Shown here: one piece after another, positions 7,131-15,794 of the stretch
Position numbering within the stretch: position 1 is the stretch's first letter
How the letters are laid out: every line of letters starts with the position of its first letter
From: Candidatus Zhuqueibacterota bacterium 4484_87
Lineage (GTDB): Bacteria > Zhuqueibacterota > Zhuqueibacteria > Thermofontimicrobiales > Thermofontimicrobiaceae
Length of the DNA: 15,809 bases
Direction: 5' to 3'
Assembly (NCBI GenBank): GCA_002085355.1
Contig: NATN01000088.1
Location: 1 to 15,809 of the forward strand
The notes under the pieces: model-generated
Databases searched by the model: none
What the model was told of the DNA's origin: nothing
Seen by the model: the letters and a program-made list of their open reading frames with translations, nothing else
Position numbers and translations under genes: made by a program

Positions 7131-8342
7131 TTGATGTGTCTTTATGAAATTTTCTCGGATTTGAAAGATTACACAGCCGAAAAACAGGGCACAGACTACG
7201 GGAAACAATTTTCCGACATGCTCATCTCCGCGCTCATGGAAAACCGTCGGGGAATAAAAAAAATCAAGACAGGTTTTTTAGGCATGGGCAGCGGCAAAGA
7301 AGGCAAAACACTGCAAGACGGCACTTTCACTAACGTTTTTGAAGTGCTGGAGCGAAATCAATTGATGAACATCATTGAAGAAAAAAAATTGAGCGCTTCC
7401 GGTATGGTCGCTGATGATCAGATGATCGAATTGGGCGGCATGTTGGGGGTACAGGCACTGGTAATCGGCAATGTCAATTACTCGTACAAAGATACCGATT
7501 ACAAAGAAAAGCGCAGCAAGAAAAAGAACGGCAAGAAAGTATCTTACAACGTGAACTGCAAAAAACGAAAGATCAACATTAATATCCGCGCGCGCATCAT
7601 TAACGCAGAGACGGGGCAAATTATCGGTTCCACAAAAGCTTCCCGCTCTCTTGACAAAAATCATTGTGACGGTGACTGGGGCACATTGCCCTCAGTGGAC
7701 GAATTGGTAGATCAGGGACTAAAGGAACTATTACCCAACATTGCGGACTATTTTGCTCCTCACTATGAGTTGCGCAGTTTGGAATTGGAAAAAATAGGGG
7801 CTAAAAAATACAAAAAAAAGGCAGAAAAGGCAGCAAAATTAGCCGAAGATTTAAAGATAAATGAAGCATACTTCATTTATGATGCGATTTATCAAGATGA
7901 CCCATACAATCCCAAAGTGCTTTACAATCTCGGCATCATGCATGAGATCGTGGGAAATTTTGACGAGGCATTGCAATATTATGAAATGGCGCTACAGTTG
8001 AAGGACGAAGGGCGCTACAAAAAAGCAGTGAAACGGATGGAAAAAAGTCAGGCTTTCAAAAATGCGCTGGCAAAAATGGGAATTGAAATTCGCAAGCACG
8101 AATTTATCCTTTCCGAAGAAAAAAAGTTGCAATCTATTGCCAAACGCGTAGAGGTCAAGGGAGAACGCGACAAACGCTATCCCATTTTTCAGCAGCCAGA
8201 TTCGAATTCAGAAGTCATTGCCAAAGTTCCCGGTGGTGTTACCTTCCCGATTATCAAAAAAATGAAAGACTGGTATTTGATTCAACTATTGGGCAACAAA
8301 CAGGGCTACATCCATAAATCTAAAATCAATCTGAAAGATTGA
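7131..8342 (+). CDS. CsgG-like domain / TPR / SH3 protein, apparently 5'-truncated
   Basis: A 403-residue reading frame with three parts. A CsgG/FlgO-like fold spans about 8-205, recognisable from VLERNQLMNIIEEKKLSASG, the LGGMLGVQALVIGNV strand and a later RARIINAETGQI. TPR-type helices lie at about 244-297, and a bacterial SH3 domain at about 348-398 (YPIFQQPDSNSEVIAKVPGG). A Lys-rich loop (about 126-148) interrupts the CsgG part. Such proteins normally start with a signal peptide and an IAV-type first strand; here the frame opens only at TTG 7131 or ATG 7134, with a stop at 7119 and no ribosome binding site. The missing N-terminus falls where the Rrf2-nor module begins, so this may be a broken gene. 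The rest is intact to a terminator. CsgG relatives form or assist outer-membrane secretion and envelope structures; the function of this one is unknown. Confidence 0.7.
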   Translation: MMCLYEIFSDLKDYTAEKQGTDYGKQFSDMLISALMENRRGIKKIKTGFLGMGSGKEGKTLQDGTFTNVFEVLERNQLMNIIEEKKLSASGMVADDQMIELGGMLGVQALVIGNVNYSYKDTDYKEKRSKKKNGKKVSYNVNCKKRKININIRARIINAETGQIIGSTKASRSLDKNHCDGDWGTLPSVDELVDQGLKELLPNIADYFAPHYELRSLELEKIGAKKYKKKAEKAAKLAEDLKINEAYFIYDAIYQDDPYNPKVLYNLGIMHEIVGNFDEALQYYEMALQLKDEGRYKKAVKRMEKSQAFKNALAKMGIEIRKHEFILSEEKKLQSIAKRVEVKGERDKRYPIFQQPDSNSEVIAKVPGGVTFPIIKKMKDWYLIQLLGNKQGYIHKSKINLKD

Positions 8343-8348
8343 GTTTTC

Positions 8349-8384
8349 AAGCCTTGCGACGGTTTGAAGCCTTCGCAAGGTTTT
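8349..8384 (+). terminator. Rho-independent terminator after the CsgG-like gene
   Basis: The stem CCTTGCGA (8352-8359) pairs perfectly with TCGCAAGG (8373-8380) around a 13-base loop, followed by TTTT and a pyrimidine-rich stretch. It begins about 9 bases after the stop codon and separates this gene from the ABC importer. Confidence 0.8.
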
Positions 8385-8425
8385 CTCCCAACTGACTGAA
8401 TCAACTGAATGGTTCAAAATTTGAT

Positions 8426-9742
8426 ATGAAAATCCATAAGATTATTCTCCTGCTGCCAATACTCATCTTGCTCAATTGTTCCCAAGACGATTCCTCAACG
8501 ATAAAATTCACTCATATTTACGATCCGCTGGCGGGACCTCAGGGAAAAATGAATGTCGATTGGATCGACCAGCGCGTACAGATATTCCGGCAAAAATTCC
8601 CCGGATTTTCCGTCGAGTTGGAACAAGCAAAATGGGACCAAATCGACACCAAATCCATGTCCGATTTTCGTGCCGGGATCAGGCATGACGTACTGCTCAC
8701 ATCGCCACAAATCTTACCCAAACATGCGCTGGTCGGCGACTTGCTTGATCTGTCGCCATTCTTGAGTTGGACACCCAAAAAAATCGTTGAATTTTCATGG
8801 AGTCCGGTGTGGCAAGCGTGCGTTTATAACGGTGAAATTTTAGGGGTACCCATGGGCGCGCACACCCGGCTATGCATTTACAATAAAGAAATGTTTCGCC
8901 AGGCAGGTCTTGATCCGGAAAAACCGCCACAAAATTTGGAAGAATTAATCTCCGCCGCTCAAAAACTCACTCGTGACATCAACGGAGATGGCAAAACCGA
9001 CATCTGGGGATTAGGCATCTATTTCGGTCCTTCACGGGCAACAATCGAACTCGCCTTTGCGCCCATTCTCTGGCATTTTGGCGGGAAACTTTGGGACGAA
9101 AAAACCAAGCGCGCAGTTTTCTCCTCTGCAGCGGGAATAAAAACGATAAATTTTTTGCGCGATTTGATTTACAAATATCGCGTCACGCCGCCTTGGGTGT
9201 TGAGCGGCGCTTACGACGATATCGTTTTGCGCGGTTTTTTGAATGAAAAATTTGCCATTGCCTGGGGTTGGGGCAGTTACTGGATTCAACCACTTGAACA
9301 AAAAGGCTGGCTGAAAAACTGTTTTCCGCCTCATCCGGACGCAGAAATGACCAGAGCCGGCATATTTCTGACACCGACAAATCCTAAAGCGCAATTCACA
9401 AACGCCTGGACTATCTCCGTTCATTCGCTGTCAAAAAAGCCGGAAATTAGCGTTGAACTGTTGAAAGAATTCGTAGAGCCACAGGCATTAAAAAACTTTC
9501 CGGATGCCGGATTGCCCGGGACATTATCAAATTGGCAAGAGCCTGATTTTCAATCTGATTTCTATCGCATCTGGTTTCAGGCGATTAAATTTGGCCGTTC
9601 CATGCCAAGGACTGCGCATTACGAAGAATTAGCAAGCGCTATCGCCGCTGCGCTGCAGGAAATTCTGGTCAAAAATGCTGATCCAGAAAAAACGCTGAAA
9701 AAATTCCAGCGGGCGTATAACATTCGCTATGCCGGGGAGTAG
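8426..9742 (+). CDS. ABC transporter substrate-binding lipoprotein (family 1, sugar type)
   Basis: A 438-residue extracellular solute-binding protein of the MalE/UgpB class. A short hydrophobic signal (about 5-16) ends in the lipobox-like LLNC, with C18 as the likely lipidated residue; Asn at -1 is atypical but tolerated in some phyla. The mature part has the two-lobe family layout, including an acidic DINGDGKTDIWG segment near 185-196 that resembles a calcium-binding loop, and aromatic patches fit for sugar stacking. It would capture substrate in the periplasm and deliver it to the two permeases that follow. The substrate cannot be told from sequence; a carbohydrate or glycerol-phosphate compound is most likely by family. 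ATG 8426 lacks an obvious Shine-Dalgarno. Confidence 0.9.
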   Translation: MKIHKIILLLPILILLNCSQDDSSTIKFTHIYDPLAGPQGKMNVDWIDQRVQIFRQKFPGFSVELEQAKWDQIDTKSMSDFRAGIRHDVLLTSPQILPKHALVGDLLDLSPFLSWTPKKIVEFSWSPVWQACVYNGEILGVPMGAHTRLCIYNKEMFRQAGLDPEKPPQNLEELISAAQKLTRDINGDGKTDIWGLGIYFGPSRATIELAFAPILWHFGGKLWDEKTKRAVFSSAAGIKTINFLRDLIYKYRVTPPWVLSGAYDDIVLRGFLNEKFAIAWGWGSYWIQPLEQKGWLKNCFPPHPDAEMTRAGIFLTPTNPKAQFTNAWTISVHSLSKKPEISVELLKEFVEPQALKNFPDAGLPGTLSNWQEPDFQSDFYRIWFQAIKFGRSMPRTAHYEELASAIAAALQEILVKNADPEKTLKKFQRAYNIRYAGE

Positions 9743-9745
9743 ATT

Positions 9746-9819
9746 GGGACACGGATGCACGTGAATGAAACAGACGCCCCCAGATTTTTCTCTGATTTCT
9801 CTGTGGTTCCGTGGCTAAC
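9746..9819. repeat. Possible dispersed intergenic repeat
   Basis: The gap between the binding-protein and first permease genes contains GACACGGATG, a pyrimidine-rich middle with TTTCTCTG twice at a 9-base period (9787-9794, 9796-9803), and GTGGTTCCGTGGCTAAC. This wording resembles an intergenic repeat I recall from many environmental bacterial genomes. Only one copy is in the window, so the call rests on memory. Confidence 0.35.
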
Positions 9820-9857
9820 CATTCTCAAACATTCGCAACTAACGTGAAACGCAAAAT

Positions 9858-10724
9858 ATGATCAAAAACAAACACCAGGAACAAGCTCAAGCCTACGCCA
9901 TGCTCAGCCCCATGCTGCTGTTGTTGGCGATTTTTCTCATCTCGCCGATGGTGACTGGATTGATAATGAGTCTGTACAAGACCAGTCTCTCCGGAATCAC
10001 AACATTCGTGGGCTTGCGAAATTTCAAACTATTGCTCACTGAAGAACGTTTTTTGACCAATTTGAGACTTACGATAATTTACGTCATCGGCAATATTTCC
10101 ATTTCGCTGCCGTTGGCGTATGTGCTGGCAATGCTCATCACGAAAAAGTTACGCGGAGCGACACTGCTGCGCGGAATTTTTCTCCTGCCCTGGGTCGTGG
10201 CGCCAATTGTGAGCACAGTTCTTTTCCGTTCGCTGGTCGATCCGGCGTTCGGACCTTTGAGCCTGCTGTTGGAAAAAATTTCCGGAAAACAAATCGTCAT
10301 GTTAGCCGATCCATTCTGGGCGATGGGAACAATTATTTTTCACAGCGTCTGGCGTTCCCTGCCGTTCATGGCCCTGTTTTTAGCGTCAGGTATGACGATG
10401 ATTCCCAGAGAAACCTACGAAGCAGCCAGAGTGGACGGCGCCGGCCGCTGGAAGCAATTTACTTCCATCACTTTCCCGCTGACAAGAATACACTTGATAA
10501 TCATTTTGCTGACGATTTCGTTGTGGACAATGCAAGACGCGGAAACAATTTACGCCATGACCGAAGGCGGACCCGGCTACAGCACTGAAGTGATTGCCGT
10601 GAGAATGTTCAAGGAGTCGTTCATAAATTTTAACTTGAACAACGGCGCTGCCATGGGAATTTTATTGCTTCTCTTGGGCGCGACTTTTATGTTTATTTAC
10701 ACACGAATTTCAGAAAAAGATTGA
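9858..10724 (+). CDS. ABC sugar permease, MalF/UgpA type
   Basis: A 288-residue inner-membrane permease with about six hydrophobic segments (first at about 16-38, last at about 262-282). The cytoplasmic EAA loop reads EAARVDGAGRWKQF near 188-201 and continues to the conserved ITFP; this loop docks on the ATPase. It pairs with the next gene to form the transmembrane channel of the importer served by the lipoprotein upstream. It starts at ATG 9858 with no clear ribosome binding site, 115 bases after the binding-protein gene. The long, repeat-like gap is unusual inside an ABC operon. Family assignment is secure; substrate is unknown. Confidence 0.93.
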   Translation: MIKNKHQEQAQAYAMLSPMLLLLAIFLISPMVTGLIMSLYKTSLSGITTFVGLRNFKLLLTEERFLTNLRLTIIYVIGNISISLPLAYVLAMLITKKLRGATLLRGIFLLPWVVAPIVSTVLFRSLVDPAFGPLSLLLEKISGKQIVMLADPFWAMGTIIFHSVWRSLPFMALFLASGMTMIPRETYEAARVDGAGRWKQFTSITFPLTRIHLIIILLTISLWTMQDAETIYAMTEGGPGYSTEVIAVRMFKESFINFNLNNGAAMGILLLLLGATFMFIYTRISEKD

Positions 10725-10751
10725 AACCGAAGCCAGGCGTCTGCAAGATGT

Positions 10752-11582
10752 ATGACTTCATGGAAATTTGCCATGAAAAAACAGATACTCGAAAGAATCT
10801 TAATCAAAATACTTTATTTCTTTTTCTTCCTTTTCGTCATTTTCCCATTTCTCTGGGGATTTCGGACTTCGCTGGCGGAGAGATTTGAAACCGCGCTGAT
10901 TCCCACGCGTTTCACTCTTATGCATTACAAAATTTTATTCGCTCGGCCTGAGTTTTTGATCTATCTGAAAAACAGCGCAGTAATTTCACTGCTCACAATT
11001 TTCGCCACGCTCATCATCGCTCTGTTGAGTGGCTATGCGCTGGCTCGATTGAAATTTAGCGGACAAAAATTAAGCGGGCTTTTGCTCATTTTACCCTTGC
11101 TGCCTCCGGTTGCCATTCTTGTGCCGCTGGTCTCTTATTTTCAGAAATTGGGGCTGTACAATTCAATCGGCGCAATTGTCGTGGCAAATGTGGTTTTCAA
11201 TTTGCCGCTGTCCGTGTGGATGATGCGTAATTTTATTCGCGGCTGTCCGGTTGCACTCGAAGAAGCGGCTCTGATTGACGGCTGTTCGCGTATTTCAGCG
11301 TTGTTTCGTATTATCGTTCCTGCTGTGGGGCCCGGGATTGTCGCCGTGGCAGTGTTCGTATTTATCAACACCTGGAATAATTTTCTCTACGCATTTGCCC
11401 TGACAAGCTCGCAATCCTTGCGCGTGCTGCCGCAAGGAATTCTTTCTTTTCTGGGAAACTGGGGCACTTACTGGGGCGGACTCACTGCCGCCGGAATTTT
11501 GGTCATGATTCCGCCGGTCATCTTTTTTCTGATTTTTCAAAAATGGTTCATCGCCGGAATTTTTGGGCAGCAATTGAAATAA
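10752..11582 (+). CDS. ABC sugar permease, MalG/UgpE type
   Basis: The second channel subunit, 276 residues with six hydrophobic segments. Its EAA loop is EEAALIDGCSRISALF near 170-185 and continues to IIVP. It follows the MalF-type gene by 27 bases. ATG 10752 gives the longest product. ATG 10773 (starting MKKQILER) is in frame, lies right before the first membrane helix and may be the true start; neither has a strong Shine-Dalgarno. No ATP-binding subunit gene follows, so the importer probably uses a shared MalK/MsmK-like ATPase encoded elsewhere, which is common for this class. Confidence 0.93.
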   Translation: MTSWKFAMKKQILERILIKILYFFFFLFVIFPFLWGFRTSLAERFETALIPTRFTLMHYKILFARPEFLIYLKNSAVISLLTIFATLIIALLSGYALARLKFSGQKLSGLLLILPLLPPVAILVPLVSYFQKLGLYNSIGAIVVANVVFNLPLSVWMMRNFIRGCPVALEEAALIDGCSRISALFRIIVPAVGPGIVAVAVFVFINTWNNFLYAFALTSSQSLRVLPQGILSFLGNWGTYWGGLTAAGILVMIPPVIFFLIFQKWFIAGIFGQQLK

Positions 11583-11661
11583 AAATGGCGCAACCGATGC
11601 AGCGAACCGGTGATGATGCAAATTTTCTGGCACTTGAAATTTACATTATTTAGGAGAATTC

Positions 11662-13926
11662 ATGTTAAAAAATTCAATAAAAATATTGCTCGTCGCAATT
11701 TTGTGGACATCTCTTTTCCCGAATAATTTAAAATCTCAAAGCCCATCGGATTCTTTGCTCTTACGCGCTCAAAAATACCTTTCCGAAAAAAATTATGATT
11801 CGGCAAAAATCTGTTTTCAAAAAATTTTGAAAAAGAATAAAAGTTCGATGAAGGCGCTTGAGGGATTGGGGAAAATTTATTTGAAACAAGAAAATTGGGG
11901 CGAAGCAAAAAATGTTTACAAAAAATTGCAAAAAATCGAGACGAATCCCATTGCTTCGCATTATTCCTTAGGTATTTGCTATCGAGAGACTGGCAAGTTC
12001 AAAGCTTTGATTCTGCGGCGGCTTGACTGGAAAAAGTCCAAATCCTATTTTGAATCTGTATTAGCGCAGGATTCATTATTTAAAGATGTGCTTTTCCAAT
12101 ATGCTAAATTAATGCGCTACCGGAAAAATTACGAAGAAGCGATTCGATTATGTCGCGAGCAAATTCGCCTGAAACCAGAACTCACCGAACCGCAGGTAAA
12201 GCTTTTTCGCATGTACCGCTACTTTGTCACTCACAATTCTGAAAAAAAAGTATTGAAATACCTCACAAATTTTTCTCAGCCGGAAGCGAAATTTGGTATC
12301 GCTGAAAAATTTCGCAGGGATGGAAAATTTGCTGCTGCCGATTCAATTTATCAATTTTTACTCAAAAATCCCGATGGAATGTGGCTTCAACCGGTTTATC
12401 TGGCCTTGGCACGGATTTATTATCACCAAGGGAAGAGTGAAGAAGCCCAGTCATTCTACTGGCGAGCTATCGACGAAATTGAAAATGATATTCAGGCCGA
12501 TCTTGTTTTTGAGGACATCAAATACATTGTCACTGACGAGGAACTGCATCGGTATCAAAGCTTGAAATCAGCCAAAGAAAAAATTGACTTTTTCCGCACT
12601 TTTTGGAACCGCCGCGATCCAATGCCGGGGACAGAAATAAATGCCAGGCTGGCAGAGCACTATCGGCGAATAAATTATTCAGAAAAAAATTATGAATACG
12701 ATGGCTTCCGTACTTGGTTCAACAATCCGGATCAGTTAGGCTATTTCAACTTTAATCAGGCTTATGATTTGAATCACGAATTTCACGACAAAGGTTTAAT
12801 TTACATTCGCCTGGGCGAAGCGGACGAATGGGCGCGCACCGCGGGCATGAACGTACCCACCAATGAATCGTGGCTCTATTATCAGCGTGGGAATGTGCCT
12901 AAAATGATGTTTCATTTCTTCACTTACAATTCTCCCAATGCTTGGCGCTTCAGCCCGGTAATCGAAAATCCGGCGATTTTGGAAGATCGGGCTTCCTGGG
13001 ATGGAATTTATTTTCGCATGTTACGGGCAAATCCATTGGAACGGCTGGCAGTCAAAAATCAAATGGCAATGGCAAGCAAAAAATCGGTCTCTGTGGGTAC
13101 TTCCATTGACCGCCACACGTGGAGGAAGAAAATTTTACCGTTGCACGTGCCGTTTTCCATCAGCAGTTTTCGCTCGTCTTCAGAAAAAACAAGGCTGGAA
13201 ATTGATTATGCTGTTTCTCTTGAGCCTTTGCGCAAAATTTTCCGGGAAGAAAATTCGATGGACATTGATGTGGGGATTACGATTTTTGACCGGGATTGGC
13301 ATCAAATTTCTCAATATAAATTTGTCCCCCAAATAACCATGAGCAAAAATAATTTTTCCGTTGATCTGTTTTCAGCGGAGGTGATTCCCGGCTCCTATCA
13401 CGTGGCAATGTATCTCAAGCCTGCAAAAGGCAATTATCTCGGCGGCTGGAAGATTCCTGTATCAGCAAAAGATTTTTCAAGCCCAGCCTTAGCGATGAGC
13501 GACATCTTGTTTGCCGAGAGGATAAAACCAGCACGTGGTAAAAGCAAATTCAATCGCGGCGAACTATTCGTGCTGCCCAATCCACTCAAACAATTTTTTC
13601 GAAAAAAGCCGATGTTCATCTATTTTGAGTTGTACAATTTGAAAAAAGATGATAAAAATGTCGCACATTTTGAAATCGAATATTCTCTGGAACAGTTGAG
13701 CGGAGAAAAGAAAAAAATTGGAAATCTCTTCGGACTGCTAAAAAAAGGAAAATCACGCATCAGCACGACAATGACAAGAGAATCTCTTCAGTGTGATTCG
13801 CAGGAATACCTTGCAATTGATGTCAGTCATCTGCAAAAAGGACAATATCGATTGAAAGTGGCAATTATTGATAAGAATTCCGGTGAGCAGACCTCATCCT
13901 CTGGTACATTGGTAATTGTAGATTAG
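11662..13926 (+). CDS. Exported TPR protein with GWxTD-type domain
   Basis: A 754-residue protein. Residues 1-26 look like a signal peptide (hydrophobic 7-19, possible cleavage near LKSQS). Helical TPR-like repeats run from about 30 to 270. A GWxTD-type domain follows: FFRTFWNRRDPMPGTE at about 310-325, an HYRRI helix, then HDKGLIYIRLGEADEW at 375-390. The name-giving GWxTD motif is replaced here by a HEFHDKG variant, while the flanking IYIRLGE.D pattern is kept. The C-terminal third appears beta-rich. The biochemical role of the GWxTD family is not known; it is typical of FCB-group and related bacteria and presumably acts in the envelope. ATG 11662 has a clear GGAG ribosome binding site. It may be cotranscribed with the ABC genes (79-base gap) or have its own promoter. 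Confidence 0.82.
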   Translation: MLKNSIKILLVAILWTSLFPNNLKSQSPSDSLLLRAQKYLSEKNYDSAKICFQKILKKNKSSMKALEGLGKIYLKQENWGEAKNVYKKLQKIETNPIASHYSLGICYRETGKFKALILRRLDWKKSKSYFESVLAQDSLFKDVLFQYAKLMRYRKNYEEAIRLCREQIRLKPELTEPQVKLFRMYRYFVTHNSEKKVLKYLTNFSQPEAKFGIAEKFRRDGKFAAADSIYQFLLKNPDGMWLQPVYLALARIYYHQGKSEEAQSFYWRAIDEIENDIQADLVFEDIKYIVTDEELHRYQSLKSAKEKIDFFRTFWNRRDPMPGTEINARLAEHYRRINYSEKNYEYDGFRTWFNNPDQLGYFNFNQAYDLNHEFHDKGLIYIRLGEADEWARTAGMNVPTNESWLYYQRGNVPKMMFHFFTYNSPNAWRFSPVIENPAILEDRASWDGIYFRMLRANPLERLAVKNQMAMASKKSVSVGTSIDRHTWRKKILPLHVPFSISSFRSSSEKTRLEIDYAVSLEPLRKIFREENSMDIDVGITIFDRDWHQISQYKFVPQITMSKNNFSVDLFSAEVIPGSYHVAMYLKPAKGNYLGGWKIPVSAKDFSSPALAMSDILFAERIKPARGKSKFNRGELFVLPNPLKQFFRKKPMFIYFELYNLKKDDKNVAHFEIEYSLEQLSGEKKKIGNLFGLLKKGKSRISTTMTRESLQCDSQEYLAIDVSHLQKGQYRLKVAIIDKNSGEQTSSSGTLVIVD

Positions 13927-13933
13927 GGGAAAA

Positions 13934-13958
13934 GTGCTCCACTTTTAAAATGGAGCAC
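13934..13958. terminator. Hairpin between convergent genes
   Basis: GTGCTCCA (13934-13941) pairs with TGGAGCAC (13951-13958), eight base pairs around a short AT-rich loop that is itself self-complementary. It lies 8 bases after the stop of the GWxTD gene and between two converging genes, so it may end transcription from both sides. The T-run is weak on the plus strand (AATTT). Confidence 0.55.
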
Positions 13959-14002
13959 AATTTCCAGAAAGGTAGCCAATCCCATATCAAAAAAGAAAAA
14001 CA

Positions 14003-15421
14003 TTATTCTTCTTTCGGTACCAACGAAACGCATTTTTCCCATGATTTAAGCAGCCACCCGTCAGAATAATCCGTAATGAGCCGCAAGGCATCCGCTCGGT
14101 CTTTCTTGAATATCATTTCCATTTTCTTTTCAAATCCCGGCTGCATCTCAAATTCTGATTTTTCAAAATCTCCCCAAATCTTTTGTACAGCGTAAATCCG
14201 ATTTTGATAATCCTGATCCACCCAATCTGCCAATTTCCAATGCGCCCAAAATCCATGATCATCTCTTTTTTCATAATAATAATCAGGTGGACTAAAATGT
14301 TTTTCCAGTGAAGTTTCCCAATCATCATAGGAAAAGCCGTCCGGAATTTTCTGTGTGCCCAGATAAAGAGGGACAAAACCATGCGAATCCGGTCGTCGTA
14401 ACGCCATCCAGAGAACGCACCCCAGCTCTTTAGGCATCCAATCACGCAATTGGGCGACAAAACTGTACTGGGTCGAATTGGCGCAGATTGTTGATCTGTT
14501 GAGTAGGTAAGGGTTGCCCAACTTGTAGTGATCCGTATTGTCCAGTTCCGTGCCTTCGTAGTGATCCCGTAAAACACGCATCAAATCCTGGGGCGCCAAT
14601 TTCTTCTTCGGTTTGACAGAAAAGGAAAAGTCATCATTCAGGTTGAACGGCAATCCGCTCACAAGGCACACACCGCGCCACATGCGATGGATATTTCCCG
14701 GATGCTTCAAGCTTCCTGGATTCGAATATACTTTGGCAAAATGAAATTTCCCGTCGCGCTGAGGATCGTACCAGCCGCGTTGTATTGCGTAATCAATTAA
14801 ATCCGCTGAACCGAGATAATTGGTAGTATCGGACAAGTCCACTTCTCCGATGGTGTAATAATTTGGAAGTACAGCGACTTCATCATCCGGTACACGTTTG
14901 GCGACCCAGTGCTTGCCATGCACTGCAGAAAACATCCACCCCTCTTTTGCATCGGCGATGACGTAAGTGCGTCCCGAAGAAGCATAGCCATATTTTTCCA
15001 CTAAATTTCCGGCAATGTGCACAGCCTCGCGCGCCGAATGTGCCTGTTCCGCCATAGCCCGACGCAGCCAGTAAATGATGCCCCCGTCTGTCAGCTCCGG
15101 TTTATCTTCCCGCGAAGGACAGGCATCAGAAGCGATAACCACGCCAAATTCATTGAAATAGCCATCACCAAAATTCATCTTTGGCATTTGAAACCAAAAG
15201 TAAGCGTTCGTTTCTTCCGGTCTGGGCAATTCGCCGCCATTTTTCATGGTTATGGCTTTCCCGGCATCGTTAGTCTGCCTGGGGACACGGTACAAATTCA
15301 CAATCTGTAAACCACCATCGTCTTCATTGTGAGCAAATAATACCGCCCCATCGACGGAAGCATTTTTTCCCACTAATATTGAAAAACAATCGAGTCCCTG
15401 GTCTTTTTCTCCGGCGATCAA
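14003..15421 (-). CDS. C69-family dipeptidase (N-terminal nucleophile hydrolase)
   Basis: A 472-residue protein of the PepD/secreted dipeptidase C69 (U34) family. The conserved start CFSILVGKNASVDGAVLFAHNEDD begins at C12, the expected catalytic cysteine that becomes the N-terminal nucleophile once the short leader is removed. Later family features include VVIASDAC and the stretch around AKVYSNPG. The family cleaves dipeptides or small amide bonds. Length is normal for the mature enzyme. The only start in frame before C12 is TTG 15421 (MIAGEKDQGLDC), with a stop four codons upstream and no ribosome binding site, so either a non-ATG start is used or a signal peptide has been lost. Many relatives are exported. 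It is convergent with the GWxTD gene and shows no functional link to it. Confidence 0.88.
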   Translation of the reverse strand: MIAGEKDQGLDCFSILVGKNASVDGAVLFAHNEDDGGLQIVNLYRVPRQTNDAGKAITMKNGGELPRPEETNAYFWFQMPKMNFGDGYFNEFGVVIASDACPSREDKPELTDGGIIYWLRRAMAEQAHSAREAVHIAGNLVEKYGYASSGRTYVIADAKEGWMFSAVHGKHWVAKRVPDDEVAVLPNYYTIGEVDLSDTTNYLGSADLIDYAIQRGWYDPQRDGKFHFAKVYSNPGSLKHPGNIHRMWRGVCLVSGLPFNLNDDFSFSVKPKKKLAPQDLMRVLRDHYEGTELDNTDHYKLGNPYLLNRSTICANSTQYSFVAQLRDWMPKELGCVLWMALRRPDSHGFVPLYLGTQKIPDGFSYDDWETSLEKHFSPPDYYYEKRDDHGFWAHWKLADWVDQDYQNRIYAVQKIWGDFEKSEFEMQPGFEKKMEMIFKKDRADALRLITDYSDGWLLKSWEKCVSLVPKEE

Positions 15422-15660
15422 TTCAAATTAACAAAAAATATTGAAAATATCAATGTTTTTTTAGTGTGCGCTATTTACCTGAACTGCAAGCTGATGAAGG
15501 AAAGCCGAAATTCATTTAATCTGGATTTCCACTAAAAATCATGTTGATTATTTCGATACATAAAGCAATATCAAATGGTCATCACCAATCAATAATCTGA
15601 AAAATATTTTGAACGAAACAATGACTCTGTTCATACAGATGGGCAAATTGTCTTTTAGTA
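15422..15660. other. AT-rich intergenic region, no gene seen
   Basis: This lies upstream of the dipeptidase gene and must hold its promoter. A small dyad ATTGA-N5-TCAAT is at 15440-15454, about 20 to 35 bases before the TTG start; the half-sites resemble FNR/Crp-type boxes but the spacing is one base short. I see no ORF or RNA gene. Confidence 0.4.
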
Positions 15661-15664
15661 TCCC

Positions 15665-15794
15665 GCGCCTTCAGCGCTTAATTTTTTGTGGTGTGTCTCT
15701 TAAACCGAGGGCGTTGCCCTCAGCTAATTTATTTTACGCCGTTGGCGTAAGCCCTGAAAGGGCGTTATACATCAGCATGGGGCAACACCCCATG
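15665..15794. repeat. Cluster of five short hairpins, REP/MITE-like
   Basis: Within 130 bases there are five inverted repeats: GCGC/GCGC (15665-15677), GAGGGC-GTT-GCCCTC (15707-15721), TTACGCC-GTT-GGCGTAA (15734-15750), GCCCT-GAA-AGGGC (15751-15763) and CATGGGG-CAACA-CCCCATG (15776-15794). The last four have perfect stems of 5 to 7 base pairs with loops of 3 to 5 bases. GC-rich palindromes in an AT-rich gap, with no coding frame, fit a repetitive extragenic palindromic element or a small non-autonomous mobile element. It may continue past the window end. Confidence 0.65.
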
